Below, piece after piece: positions 17,393 through 26,809 of a DNA stretch of 64,000 nucleotides. Source of the stretch: CAZFER01 sp964517495 (GTDB lineage Bacteria > Hinthialibacterota > Hinthialibacteria > Hinthialibacterales > Hinthialibacteraceae); contig CAZFER010000005.1 of assembly GCA_964517495.1 (NCBI GenBank), positions 1-64,000 on the forward strand, read 5' to 3'. A program made the position numbers and the translations under genes. Position 1 is the first letter of the stretch, and each line of letters starts with the position of its first letter. Under the pieces are notes generated by a model. The model ran no database searches and was not told where the DNA came from. It worked only from the letters and a program-made list of their open reading frames with translations.

Positions 17393-18802
17393 ATGGTATC
17401 ACGCAGAAATTTAATAAAAGGGCTTACCGCCGGAATGGTGTTGGGAGAGCAACATACCTCATCGAGCCAGCCGGAATCCTTCGCCCAAATCATACCTTCC
17501 GATTTGGCTGATCAATTACAACAAAAGATAGATGAAACAGCCTTCATTGATACCCATGAACATCTATTGGAAGAAGAAGAGCGCATCCAAGGTCTTGGTC
17601 CAAATATTCCTGCCAATGATTGGTCCTTTCTTTTCAGCCATTTTGCCAGTTCTGATCTGATCAGTAGCGGAATGCCATTCAAGCAAGTTCAACGATTTTT
17701 ATCCACCGAGGTTGATCCATTAGAAAAATGGCTATTGATCGAAGACTATTGGCCTCGTATTCGCTTTACCGGTTATGGCCGCTCGATCAAATTAACGCTT
17801 AAACATTTATACGGAATCGAATCCTTATCAAAAGAGACCGTACCTGCTCTGCAAGAAGCCTATCTCACACTCATCCGGCCTGGCTATTATAAACATGTGC
17901 TTCAAAACGTGGCTCATATCGAATCCTGCCAGGTCAATTCCATTACTCAGCCCTTTTGTTATTCCAGCCAACCGACATTGCTTTTACAGGATTTGGACAT
18001 TACGGGTATGCATAATGGACCCATTTTTGAAGATTATGCTATCCAAGCGGGAATCGAAGTCCATACACTTAAGGATTGGCACGGGGTGATTAACTGGTGG
18101 TTCAATACATATGCCCCTTATGCAATAGCGGTTAAATCTCATGCCGCCTATAACCGAAATCTGAATTATGAATCGATTCCACCTGAAGTTGCCTCACCTC
18201 TCTTTAAAAAAAAGAGAGGTGGTATACCCCTTACCGCTCACGAGAGAAAACAATTGGAAGATCATTTATTTTGGTATTGCGTTCACCGGGCCACCGAGTG
18301 GGACTTACCAGTTAAGCTTCATACCGGTTACCACGCAGGGCAAAACGCGATGCCCCTGGAACGCGTACAACAAAATCCAGCCGATCTAAGCGCCCTTTGC
18401 CGAAGATCACCCGGTACAAAATTTGTCTTTCTCCATATCGCATACCCTTATCACGATGCGATGATTGCCCTGGCTAAACAATATACCAATGCCTACCTGG
18501 AGATGAGTTGGGCATGGATACTAAATCCTATTGCCTGTGTAAACTTTTTGAAACAATTCTTAGTGACAGCACCTTTAAATAAAGTACTAACCTTTGGCGG
18601 GGATTACATCCCCATCGAACCTGTCGTGGGCCATGCCTTCATGGCCCGCAAAGGAATTGCGAACGTATTGCTTGATTTAGTCAATGAAGGTTGGTTCTCT
18701 CACCAAGAGGTGTTTGAACTCATCGAACCTTTGATGCGTGGGAACGCCTATAAACTTTTTCGTATCAAAGACAAATTAAATGTTTTGAAAAAAACACGCT
18801 GA
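17393..18802 (+). CDS. Tat-exported amidohydrolase (TIM-barrel metal-dependent hydrolase)
   Basis: The protein is 469 aa from ATG 17393; a TTG 27 nt upstream is less likely. The N-terminus has a twin-arginine motif, SRRNLIKGLTAGMVLG, with little conventional hydrophobic core. Mature domain motifs are FIDTHEHLLEEEE (metal-binding HxH on strand 1), VKLHTGYHAGQN, FVFLHIAYPYHDAM, YLEMSWAW and LTFGGDYIPIE (final Asp). This arrangement is that of amidohydrolase-2 / uronate isomerase-like barrels. Export by Tat means a folded, metal-loaded enzyme acting in the periplasm. It sits 36 nt after the GNAT gene and is the first of two exported proteins at the end of the operon. The substrate is unknown; hydrolysis of an amide made by the operon is one possibility. 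Confidence 0.8.
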   Translation: MVSRRNLIKGLTAGMVLGEQHTSSSQPESFAQIIPSDLADQLQQKIDETAFIDTHEHLLEEEERIQGLGPNIPANDWSFLFSHFASSDLISSGMPFKQVQRFLSTEVDPLEKWLLIEDYWPRIRFTGYGRSIKLTLKHLYGIESLSKETVPALQEAYLTLIRPGYYKHVLQNVAHIESCQVNSITQPFCYSSQPTLLLQDLDITGMHNGPIFEDYAIQAGIEVHTLKDWHGVINWWFNTYAPYAIAVKSHAAYNRNLNYESIPPEVASPLFKKKRGGIPLTAHERKQLEDHLFWYCVHRATEWDLPVKLHTGYHAGQNAMPLERVQQNPADLSALCRRSPGTKFVFLHIAYPYHDAMIALAKQYTNAYLEMSWAWILNPIACVNFLKQFLVTAPLNKVLTFGGDYIPIEPVVGHAFMARKGIANVLLDLVNEGWFSHQEVFELIEPLMRGNAYKLFRIKDKLNVLKKTR

Positions 18803-18838
18803 AGTTAAATATCTTAAAGTATTGAATTGGTTACGAAG

Positions 18839-20602
18839 ATGAAAACCCCCCTTTTTTACTATCTGATAGTATTATTGTGTTATTCATGTTCCTCTCAATC
18901 ATCCGAACAGGAAAGCCAACATCGGCTTAACCAATTGCTGGAACAGCAAAGCTGGCAACCCATGGATGAATACACCGTATTTCGGGCTCCCAATCATCCT
19001 GTTGAAATCACTCGGGCAATTACAGAATGGGATCCTGCCTCTGCCCTGGTTTTATCTCTCCCTTACGAAGATGCCATAAGCGATACGGTTCTTTTTGATT
19101 TTTATATGGAAATTACCCAAAAAGCCCTTCGTTGTGTGGATGTCTGGCTTATGGTGGATGAACGGGATTTGGCCTCCATTAAAGACGTGATCACCAAACT
19201 GGAGGCATTTGGATTAAAAAAGTATCTGTTTTCAAACCAATCCCACACCGTGCATATTATCCCCGCACGTTTCAATACCAAATGGATACGGGATTTTGGC
19301 CCCATTTTTCTGGCTGGTGAAAAAGAGCAATGGGTCATGGCCGATGCGGTCTACCGCGATGTTCGAGAAGAAAGCCACTATGATGATGAGGTGGATATGT
19401 TGGAGGGCACCCTGTTTGGTGATGCTTTGATCAGTGTTTTTGGGGATTTCCCCCTAAACCGCTCAAACAACATTGACCGCCATGAAGACGATGCCGCTTC
19501 GATGTATTTATCCATTCACTTACGGCAGGAATACGGCCATACCCTTAAAATTGTCCGCCCACCCTTCCAGTTATGGGGCGGTGATTTGCTTACCGATGGA
19601 CAGGGAAATGGATTTATTTCTTCTGAAACACTCGTTATGAACGGTGGCAATCACTCGGATGTCGAACTGATCCTCAAAGAGTATTACGGTATTAATAAAA
19701 TAACATACCTTGATCCCCTTCCCGGTGAGACCATTAAACACCTTGATATGATTTTCAAGCCTATCGATGAAAATACTTTTCTGGTGGTGGACTACCAAAC
19801 TCCGGAATTCAATGATGAACCGTATATGAACTATCTTCATTATGAAACCAAACGCTTGATGGATAAAAACAAACGAATGCTTCAACGTGCTTTCCCCAAC
19901 CGGCGTTTGGTTTCCCTCCCCATGCCTCCCTTGCTGCGCATTTGCAAACTTCCGGGAATGGGATTGGAAATGACTCAATCATTGTTTGAAAATAAGGATT
20001 TTCCCCTGCCAGAGGCGCTGGATGAAAAACCCGGTTTATGGACTTTTGAACGCTTTTTATATTTTATCCATGCGACCAACTTGCTTATGGACGAATTGCA
20101 TGATCCTCCCTCCGAATGTTTGCTGAACACCCTGGGAATCGATGGCGAATTTCAAATCATCGAAGATGAGCAAGCCATGCTGACAGGATTGGTGCAAAAA
20201 ATTATGAAGAATGATCAAGAACTGCTTTTATGCCTGGCCAAGTCCGTTCTTGATCATGAAGAAATGTCTGGAGAAATAGAAGAGGTAATCCGTAAAGGAT
20301 TGGCTCGCATTTTTTCTCATTACCTTTATGAGGATATTTACGAAGATCCAGGGAACTACAATTACATCTACCGAACTTACCATAATGCTGTGTTTCTTAA
20401 CGGCCCCACCAGCCAAATGCTGCTGGTCCCCAGTTATTCCAATTGTGAAGAAATGGAGGAAGAAGTGAAAAGAATATATGAAGAATTATACCCCAAAGCC
20501 GAAATCGTCTTCATCAATTGCGATGACATCATCCAACAATACGGCGCCCTCCACTGCGTAACCACAACCATACCTGATTTTACGCGGGTCGATAACGAAT
20601 AA
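18839..20602 (+). CDS. Lipoprotein of the agmatine deiminase / Porphyromonas-type peptidylarginine deiminase family
   Basis: The protein is 587 aa from ATG 18839; a TTG at 18827 is also in frame. The N-terminus MKTPLFYYLIVLLCYSCSSQ is a signal peptide with a probable lipid-attachment Cys17. The guanidine-modifying fold is shown by WIRDFGPIF, LWGGDLLTDGQGNGFIS, IKHLDMIFKPI, YRTYHNAVFLNG and the catalytic Cys573 in YGALHCVTTTIP. The set of Asp, His and Cys residues looks complete. About 150 extra residues lie between the fourth and fifth blades (roughly 340-500) compared with the 370-aa agmatine deiminases. The enzyme would hydrolyse a guanidino group outside the cytoplasm. It ends the KamA operon, 36 nt after the Tat hydrolase. 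Confidence 0.85.
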   Translation: MKTPLFYYLIVLLCYSCSSQSSEQESQHRLNQLLEQQSWQPMDEYTVFRAPNHPVEITRAITEWDPASALVLSLPYEDAISDTVLFDFYMEITQKALRCVDVWLMVDERDLASIKDVITKLEAFGLKKYLFSNQSHTVHIIPARFNTKWIRDFGPIFLAGEKEQWVMADAVYRDVREESHYDDEVDMLEGTLFGDALISVFGDFPLNRSNNIDRHEDDAASMYLSIHLRQEYGHTLKIVRPPFQLWGGDLLTDGQGNGFISSETLVMNGGNHSDVELILKEYYGINKITYLDPLPGETIKHLDMIFKPIDENTFLVVDYQTPEFNDEPYMNYLHYETKRLMDKNKRMLQRAFPNRRLVSLPMPPLLRICKLPGMGLEMTQSLFENKDFPLPEALDEKPGLWTFERFLYFIHATNLLMDELHDPPSECLLNTLGIDGEFQIIEDEQAMLTGLVQKIMKNDQELLLCLAKSVLDHEEMSGEIEEVIRKGLARIFSHYLYEDIYEDPGNYNYIYRTYHNAVFLNGPTSQMLLVPSYSNCEEMEEEVKRIYEELYPKAEIVFINCDDIIQQYGALHCVTTTIPDFTRVDNE

Positions 20603-20772
20603 TCAGTATAAAACCATAAACGTAGTATAAAGCCAATCAAATTCGCTTGTGATTTCTTTATTGAGTCGTCCCAATGTCATAACAATTCCCTACCCGTCTT
20701 TTCAATATATTGGGTAAAACGGGAACAAGGTTTTAAGGGAACAATATCCGTTTGAATCCCAATACAACCAAC

Positions 20773-22275
20773 TCATTTCTTTCGATAACAAATCAAAACA
20801 GCATAATAAGTGGGGATATTCTTACTCAAATCCGGGTCGCGTTCGAATTCCTCTTCCAGGAATTGACGCACCGGTTCCAACAGAGGATCCTTTTCCACAA
20901 AAATCTGGCGCGCATATTTCGCATACATGATGCAATAATCAATTGGCAGGGTTCGCCATAAAGCGACTGTCTTGTTCATGTCATCAAGGGATAAATATCG
21001 GCGCCCCGCCGTATTCATAAACGGTGGGATACGCACCACCCTTTCTCCCCGAACCGACGGAGGAACCTGCTTATCGGCTAATATATAAAAAGTGGTATTG
21101 GCAAAATTGAGTAGATAGGGCGAATCACACCGGCGCTCGATCATTGCCGCCAATCCCCGTTCATCCTCTATCGTCATATTGGGGTATTTCCAGTTCGCCC
21201 GCGTCCAAAAGGGAATAGTGAGTAGCAAAATGAGTAGAAGATATAATCCTTCATATTGCAACCAACCGCCTTTTATCCATCGTAATAAAAGGCTTAATAC
21301 ATAAGCCAGGCCCACACCCGCTAAAAAATAAGCCGGTGGCATAATCGCCAATATATAATGCTGCCAGACATGGCTCAAACCAAACAAATTGAGGCCAAAC
21401 TCAATCCCAAACCATAAAACAAAAAGCCACAACCTGCGATCCAAACCAATCGCCGCCAGTACCCCCAATCCAACTCCATACCAGGCCAAAGGATTCAAAT
21501 ATTGAATCGCCATAAATTCACCCCAGCGCCGTTCCAGAGTGTAATGAAACACTACGGCCATCCTAAAATTGGCAAATAGAGTATCATACAAAAATGGCTC
21601 AAACGCATTTAATACCGCCAATAATATAAACAATGCCAGGGGCAAGGGGAAAAAACCAATTGCGAACCATTTCAAAAGTTTACGCCAGGATATTTCACTT
21701 TGTATTAGAAAGCACGCACACATCAATACCGGCAAAATCGTCACCCCCGTCTGCTTATTCAGCAAACACAATGAGGTAACCATCCCAGCCAATACCCCGA
21801 ATGAAGCAAATCCCCGCTTGAGATACATCACAAAAAAGGTCAGCGCCCATAAAGACAATATCGGTGCCAGTGTCGATACATGCAAATATTTTGCCCATAC
21901 GGCCGCGAATGGATCCAATGCCCATAGTCCCGCCGCAACCAAACCACCTTCCTTATGCCCCAGTAACATCCCCAATCCATACATGGCGATAAGTGTGGAG
22001 GCACTCAGAAAAATCATCATGGTACGAATCGCAAAAATGGGAAAATCGGAGATAAAAAAGAAAGGATAAGCCATAAAACTCACCAGCGGCGGCTTATTCA
22101 AATGCACATCCTGATAAGGCCAATGCCCCAATGTTAATTCCCGGCCTTGCATTAAATAATCTCCCTCATCGACATTGGTGGCATATTCAATGGTCCAGGT
22201 TCGAATCAACACGCCGATCACTAGCAACACAATCAGTGCTCCATGTTGTTTAAAAGTTTCACGCCATATCTGCAT
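20773..22275 (-). CDS. Membrane glycosyltransferase of the GT39/ArnT-like family
   Basis: The protein is about 500 aa from ATG 22275. Longer in-frame starts up to 22425 would run into the ABC ATPase gene. TNVDEGDYLMQGRELTLGHW followed by NKPPLVSFMAYP is the lumenal Asp-Glu plus Lys-Pro-Pro motif of PMT/ArnT-type transferases that use polyprenyl-phosphate sugars. About 11 hydrophobic segments follow and a soluble C-terminal tail of roughly 130 residues begins near residue 370. The protein adds a sugar to protein or lipid on the periplasmic face. The gene starts 22 nt after the stop of the OppF-type gene and is probably co-transcribed, though the functions do not obviously match. Confidence 0.85.
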   Translation of the reverse strand: MQIWRETFKQHGALIVLLVIGVLIRTWTIEYATNVDEGDYLMQGRELTLGHWPYQDVHLNKPPLVSFMAYPFFFISDFPIFAIRTMMIFLSASTLIAMYGLGMLLGHKEGGLVAAGLWALDPFAAVWAKYLHVSTLAPILSLWALTFFVMYLKRGFASFGVLAGMVTSLCLLNKQTGVTILPVLMCACFLIQSEISWRKLLKWFAIGFFPLPLALFILLAVLNAFEPFLYDTLFANFRMAVVFHYTLERRWGEFMAIQYLNPLAWYGVGLGVLAAIGLDRRLWLFVLWFGIEFGLNLFGLSHVWQHYILAIMPPAYFLAGVGLAYVLSLLLRWIKGGWLQYEGLYLLLILLLTIPFWTRANWKYPNMTIEDERGLAAMIERRCDSPYLLNFANTTFYILADKQVPPSVRGERVVRIPPFMNTAGRRYLSLDDMNKTVALWRTLPIDYCIMYAKYARQIFVEKDPLLEPVRQFLEEEFERDPDLSKNIPTYYAVLICYRKK

Positions 22276-22297
22276 CACATCAACCCATTCCTTTTTT

Positions 22298-23323
22298 TTA
22301 ACTTTCTGTCTTATCCAATATCGTCTCACGAATTGTTCCATTAAATCGAGAATCGTACAAATGACAAGCAACCTTTGCTTCACCCACTTTTTGCAACTGT
22401 GGCTCCCATTTATCGCATGGCTCAAAGCGGTATGAACACCGGGGGTGAAATGAACATCCCAAAGGAGGGTTTATGGGATTGGGAACATCCCCCTCCAACA
22501 GTTCCCGCCTTCGTTTCTTTGCCGGATCGGGTATGGGAATCGCTTGCAACAAGGCATGCGTATAAGGATGTTTGGGACGTTCAAAAATAGCAGACGCAGG
22601 GGCGGTCTCCACAATACGCCCCAGATACATAATCGCTATCCTGTCGCTGATATGCCTCACAACTGACAAATCATGCGCGATAAAAAGGTAACTCAACCCA
22701 TGTTCCTCTTTCAACTCAATCAATAAATTGATAATCTGCGCCTGAATCGAAACATCCAATGCCGAAACCGGCTCATCAGCAATAATTAATTCTGGAGACA
22801 CACTCAAAGCCCTCGCAATGCCAATCCGCTGACGTTGTCCCCCCGAAAATTGGTGGGGATATCGCGAGAGCTGCTCTTCCCCCATACCAACTGACTGTAA
22901 CAAATCAATGCATCGTTGTTTACGCTCAATGGGTGAATCGAACAATTTAAAAATCTTCATTGGTTCACCCAGCGTACTCCCCACTGTTAATCGTGGATTA
23001 AGGGATGAATAAGGATCCTGGAAGATAATCTGCATCTTTTGCCGGTATGCATGCATCTGACGGTGGCTCAAATTGAACAAATTATGGGAATCACCAAAAC
23101 GAACATCACCCTCTGTCGCCTCCACTAATCGCAAAATCAAGCGCCCAACCGTAGTCTTGCCACATCCGCTCTCGCCCGCCAAACCCAGCGTTTCCCCCTT
23201 TTGAATATGAAACGTCACCCCATCGACAGCTTTTACCATCCCATGAGGACGCCCCCAAATTCCTTTTTGTACGGGAAAATGCTTAACCAAGCCATTTACA
23301 GACAAAAGTGGTGCGGTTGCCAT
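22298..23323 (-). CDS. Oligopeptide/dipeptide ABC transporter ATPase (OppF/DppF type)
   Basis: The protein is 341 aa. It has Walker A GESGCGKTT, Q-loop FQDPYSSLNPR, signature QFSGGQRQR, Walker B LIIADEPVSALD and the H-loop His in FIAHDLSVV. The C-terminal oligopeptide-transporter extension ends with Cys residues in GCSFHPRCSYRFEPC and VACHLY, as usual for the family. It normally pairs with OppD and with permeases OppB/OppC. None of these, nor a binding protein, is in the window, so this ATPase is an orphan or serves a transporter encoded elsewhere. Confidence 0.93.
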   Translation of the reverse strand: MATAPLLSVNGLVKHFPVQKGIWGRPHGMVKAVDGVTFHIQKGETLGLAGESGCGKTTVGRLILRLVEATEGDVRFGDSHNLFNLSHRQMHAYRQKMQIIFQDPYSSLNPRLTVGSTLGEPMKIFKLFDSPIERKQRCIDLLQSVGMGEEQLSRYPHQFSGGQRQRIGIARALSVSPELIIADEPVSALDVSIQAQIINLLIELKEEHGLSYLFIAHDLSVVRHISDRIAIMYLGRIVETAPASAIFERPKHPYTHALLQAIPIPDPAKKRRRELLEGDVPNPINPPLGCSFHPRCSYRFEPCDKWEPQLQKVGEAKVACHLYDSRFNGTIRETILDKTES

Positions 23324-23561
23324 AATCTTCCAATCCCTGTCTTTTCATGATGATATTATATTAACATTGAATCGAACCCGCACAAATCAATCCTGTTCCC
23401 TTTACATGTCAAGTTCTCAAGGCAAAATTCACTTAGAGAGTCTAAAATGTATTCCATTGAAATTGGATTACTATCTATAAAACTTTCAAACACTTAGCCC
23501 CTCGCGAGGTTATTACGATCTTCGTATTGATATCAAAGCACAAGGAGAAATTGTTCAAATC

Positions 23562-25463
23562 GTGAAAGGGTTAGCATCATTATCTTTACTTTTTTTCGCG
23601 GTCATGCCGATTTTTGCCTCTCAATCAGCATCCCCTATCACCATTCAACCACAAAGCACTCCAGTTGGGCAACTCTATATTGCCATGCTTGACCGCGATA
23701 TCGCAGAGGCCCTTAAACGTTTCAATCCAAATACCGGTTTGCTTGAAAATAAAGCGATTCATGAAGTCGGTTCCAATGCCTCCTTCAAAGCGTTATTAAA
23801 TGTGGATGAGTCAGATTCTTCCAGCGACACAGTCGTCACCACCAGCCTGATCCTTAAAACCGCCGATTTGGCCGGTGCAATGGGCCATGCCTATTCCTTC
23901 CCTCAATCCAAATACCACCAAAATGCTGAAATGCTCCAGCAAGTCAAGAATATTTTCCAAACCTTCATTAAACGCCAAACCCCCATGGGAGGATTTATTA
24001 TCCCCCCCAACCGCCAAACCGGCCGGGTTGGCACATTAGAAATTGCTTGGTGTCTCGAACCACTAATCTACGCTTACGAATCCGTGGAATCCGATTTGGA
24101 ACCCAAAACCCGTCAAAATGTCAAAACCATGCTCCAGAAAGGTTTGGATTACCTTTACGAACGTATGGAACGCACCATCTCCCACCAAAACATGGTTTGG
24201 TGTGCAGTGATGGCATTGGGGCATCACTTTACCGGAGAACAAAAATACCTAAAGGCCGCCGATGAAATTATGGATTGGCTCTTACCTGTGATTAAAGAGG
24301 ATGGATCGATTGAACTCCTCGAAGGCCATTCCATTGATCACGCTTCAACTTTTATAAAGTACCTTTTCTTGTATCGGCTTATGACAAATGATACGGCATT
24401 GGATGCCAAACTCATCCCCTGCCTTCAGTTATTTACCAGGCAGGTATCCGTGCGCGGTGTGCCGCTCTTAAACGTTAGTGGTCGCGAATGGCCCCAGGAT
24501 GCACTTGAAATCGCCGACTTGTTGGGAGCCTTGGGATTTTACCAGGATCAACAATCCTCCTTTGCACAAATCGCCACCCGCTATTTGGAATCCATGATGG
24601 ACCGCCCCAGTGGTTTCGCTTTAAAACATGGAGGCGGTTTCTTCCTGCGCGGTGCCCAATATCATCGTCGTCCCGAACAACTCAAACCATTACCCTATGA
24701 ACCTTATACAACCATGGTCTCCAATAAATACCATCAATATCTCCTCGTCGGACGCCATTATCAAACCGCAGTCAATCTTCGCGGAGCAACACCCTTTAAC
24801 GGCTTGCAAACCTGGACCTATAAAGGCCAACCTCCGCTCATCTTTCCATCCCGCAACCTGCAAACTCAAATCAAAGGTTTAGGGTTTATTTCAAATCAAA
24901 TGGATATCCTATCGGGCCACAATATAAGAAATTACAAGTTAACCCAAATTCAACCTTATTTTGCTATACTCATCACCACCCAAAATGAACTCATTACCGC
25001 TTATGTGTTCAGCATGGATTCCACCATTGTTTTGTATTACCACCCTGGCGATAAAGCGATAATCGATTTAGCCCTTCATTCACCTGCCACGGCCACAGCA
25101 GGTGAAATGAACGCCGCTCATCTGACCTACGAAAATTCAGAGGCAAAAATACTGTTACCTCAAATCGCCCCCATTTCCGATATCTTTAAAGACGACATCC
25201 GCATACGCATTCAATTCAATGGGAACTATGGGTGGTTCTCCTGCGTCGGTCCCAAAAAGGCAACCATTGTTCAACCAGTAGGGAGTGGTCTTGTTCTTGT
25301 CCACTTAAAGAAATTGGGAGAGGCACATAACCTGTTGGTCAATCTTTCAAAAGAACCATTTATCCAATCAATTACATTTCCCGATACCGACATTCCCATA
25401 CCCAATGTAGAAGCCTTAAGTGCAGCATTGGTGATGCAAAATAAGGGAAATGAATTGAATTAA
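23562..25463 (+). CDS. Secreted alpha/alpha-barrel protein, possible carbohydrate-active enzyme
   Basis: The protein is 633 aa with a GTG start; AAGGAGA lies 14 nt upstream, rather far. Residues 1-19 form a signal peptide (MKGLASLSLLFFAVMPIFAS). Residues 40-360 contain repeating helical segments such as TLEIAWCLEPLIYAYESVES, QNMVWCAVMALGHHF and EIADLLGALGFYQDQ. This is the layout of (alpha/alpha)n toroids found in polysaccharide lyases and glycoside hydrolases. Residues 365-630 are beta-rich. I recognise no catalytic signature and do not assign a family. A 10-bp palindrome CCTCGCGAGG lies at 23500-23509 before the gene. Confidence 0.65.
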   Translation: MKGLASLSLLFFAVMPIFASQSASPITIQPQSTPVGQLYIAMLDRDIAEALKRFNPNTGLLENKAIHEVGSNASFKALLNVDESDSSSDTVVTTSLILKTADLAGAMGHAYSFPQSKYHQNAEMLQQVKNIFQTFIKRQTPMGGFIIPPNRQTGRVGTLEIAWCLEPLIYAYESVESDLEPKTRQNVKTMLQKGLDYLYERMERTISHQNMVWCAVMALGHHFTGEQKYLKAADEIMDWLLPVIKEDGSIELLEGHSIDHASTFIKYLFLYRLMTNDTALDAKLIPCLQLFTRQVSVRGVPLLNVSGREWPQDALEIADLLGALGFYQDQQSSFAQIATRYLESMMDRPSGFALKHGGGFFLRGAQYHRRPEQLKPLPYEPYTTMVSNKYHQYLLVGRHYQTAVNLRGATPFNGLQTWTYKGQPPLIFPSRNLQTQIKGLGFISNQMDILSGHNIRNYKLTQIQPYFAILITTQNELITAYVFSMDSTIVLYYHPGDKAIIDLALHSPATATAGEMNAAHLTYENSEAKILLPQIAPISDIFKDDIRIRIQFNGNYGWFSCVGPKKATIVQPVGSGLVLVHLKKLGEAHNLLVNLSKEPFIQSITFPDTDIPIPNVEALSAALVMQNKGNELN

Positions 25464-25546
25464 ATCCTTAAATTGGCAGCAAACGGCTATGGTGAAATAT
25501 CACTAATTATAATATAATGTTTTGGAAGAGATGTTTGGAGGTTTGA

Positions 25547-26248
25547 ATGAATCCTGAAGATACGGTTTATCAACGTTACTATCCCATTTGCTTAAAAATA
25601 TCCGGTAAACCCTGTGTTGTTGTTGGAGGAGGCGAAGTCGCCCGCCGCCGCGCGTCGGCATTAATCGATTCAGGGGCAAAAGTCACTGTGGTCAGTCAAA
25701 AACTGGATCCCGTGTTGGAATACATGGCCTTCCAAAAAGAGTTCCAGTGGATACAACGAGACTTTGAACCAGCCGACATTGAGGGGGCTTTTATCGTCAT
25801 TGCCGCTACTGATGACCGCACGGTTAATCACCAGATTTCCATTTTATGCGAGAAAAACGAAATTCTCTGTAATATCGTGGATGCATCCGAAGAGGGAAAC
25901 TTCATCTGTCCCACCACCATCGATCGCGGCCCCCTAAACATCGCCATCTCCACATCCGGGCTTAGCCCCACGTTGTCCTCCAGCATCCGCCAGGAAATCG
26001 AGATGGCCTACGGAGAAGAATATGGCATCTTTTTGGAACTAATGGCTTTGCTGCGTCCCATCGTGATGGAAGAATATCCAACTCCACAACAACGTCAGCA
26101 AATTTTTGAACGGATGGTCTCCTCTCGCGCCATTTCACTCTTACGAAACGGCATGAAGGAAGAAGCAAAAAAGGAACTGGATAACATTATTCGCGATTCA
26201 AAAAACCGCTTTTCATCCGGCGGCTCTTTGCCTATCGCCAATCAATAA
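25547..26248 (+). CDS. Precorrin-2 dehydrogenase / sirohydrochlorin ferrochelatase (Met8p/CysG N-domain)
   Basis: The protein is 233 aa. YYPICLKISGKPCVVVGGGE with VARRRASALIDSGAKVTVVS is the NAD-binding start of CysG N-terminal/Met8p proteins. VIAATDDRTVN, IVDASEEGNFICP and ISTSGLSPTLSSSIRQEIE are the conserved family blocks. It converts precorrin-2 to sirohydrochlorin and often inserts iron, giving siroheme. There is no methyltransferase half, so this is the standalone form. No other tetrapyrrole genes are in the window. It is followed after 4 nt by a lipoprotein gene, suggesting shared transcription. Confidence 0.9.
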   Translation: MNPEDTVYQRYYPICLKISGKPCVVVGGGEVARRRASALIDSGAKVTVVSQKLDPVLEYMAFQKEFQWIQRDFEPADIEGAFIVIAATDDRTVNHQISILCEKNEILCNIVDASEEGNFICPTTIDRGPLNIAISTSGLSPTLSSSIRQEIEMAYGEEYGIFLELMALLRPIVMEEYPTPQQRQQIFERMVSSRAISLLRNGMKEEAKKELDNIIRDSKNRFSSGGSLPIANQ

Positions 26249-26252
26249 TCCT

Positions 26253-26762
26253 ATGAAAACAACCCACCTTCTATTCGGCTTGATGTTCATCCTCTCCGTA
26301 TCACTCCTTGCATGCGGCAATGGCCCCAATAATCAGGAAACCGCTGAAGTTGTAAAACAACACCGCGTCAACATCAGCGGACAAACCTGCACCTTTGAAG
26401 AGCAAATTATGTTTGTGGTTTTAGCATTGCAAGTCTATCGCATGCACGTGGGCCATTTTCCTTCTCCCGAAAATAATCTCGAAGCCCTTATCGCCGAACC
26501 CGACATCCTCGAAGGAACCGGCACTTGGAGAGGGCATTACGTGGAATCAGAAAAAGTATTTATCGACCCCTGGGGCCGTCGATTATCCTATTCGATTGAC
26601 GAAGATGGCGTGATTGATCTACGCAGCCTTGGACCGGACGGTATCCGCAGTGAGGATGATTTAACCGCAAAAGAAATCCTCCCCGATGTCTACAACGAAC
26701 TCAATAAACTGGACCACCTCGGCCCTATCCCCATTCCCCCCAAATCAGCCACATCTCCATAA
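26253..26762 (+). CDS. Lipoprotein with a GspG-like (type II pseudopilin) C-terminal domain
   Basis: The protein is 169 aa. The N-terminus is a lipoprotein signal (MKTTHLLFGLMFILSVSLLACGNG) with Cys21 rather than the prepilin G-FTLxE motif. Residues 60-150 match the soluble end of GspG: YRMHVGHFPSPENNLEALI, WRGHYVES, VFIDPWGRRLSYSI and LRSLGPDG. In GspG this part forms the calcium-binding pseudopilin head. Here the head is carried on a lipid anchor instead of a pilin helix, so it cannot polymerise in the usual way. No other type II secretion genes are nearby. The fold call is by motif order only. Confidence 0.75.
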   Translation: MKTTHLLFGLMFILSVSLLACGNGPNNQETAEVVKQHRVNISGQTCTFEEQIMFVVLALQVYRMHVGHFPSPENNLEALIAEPDILEGTGTWRGHYVESEKVFIDPWGRRLSYSIDEDGVIDLRSLGPDGIRSEDDLTAKEILPDVYNELNKLDHLGPIPIPPKSATSP

Positions 26763-26809
26763 ACCAATTTCTCAAAATAGTGTGAAACCTCATAACTTTA
26801 ATAACAACA

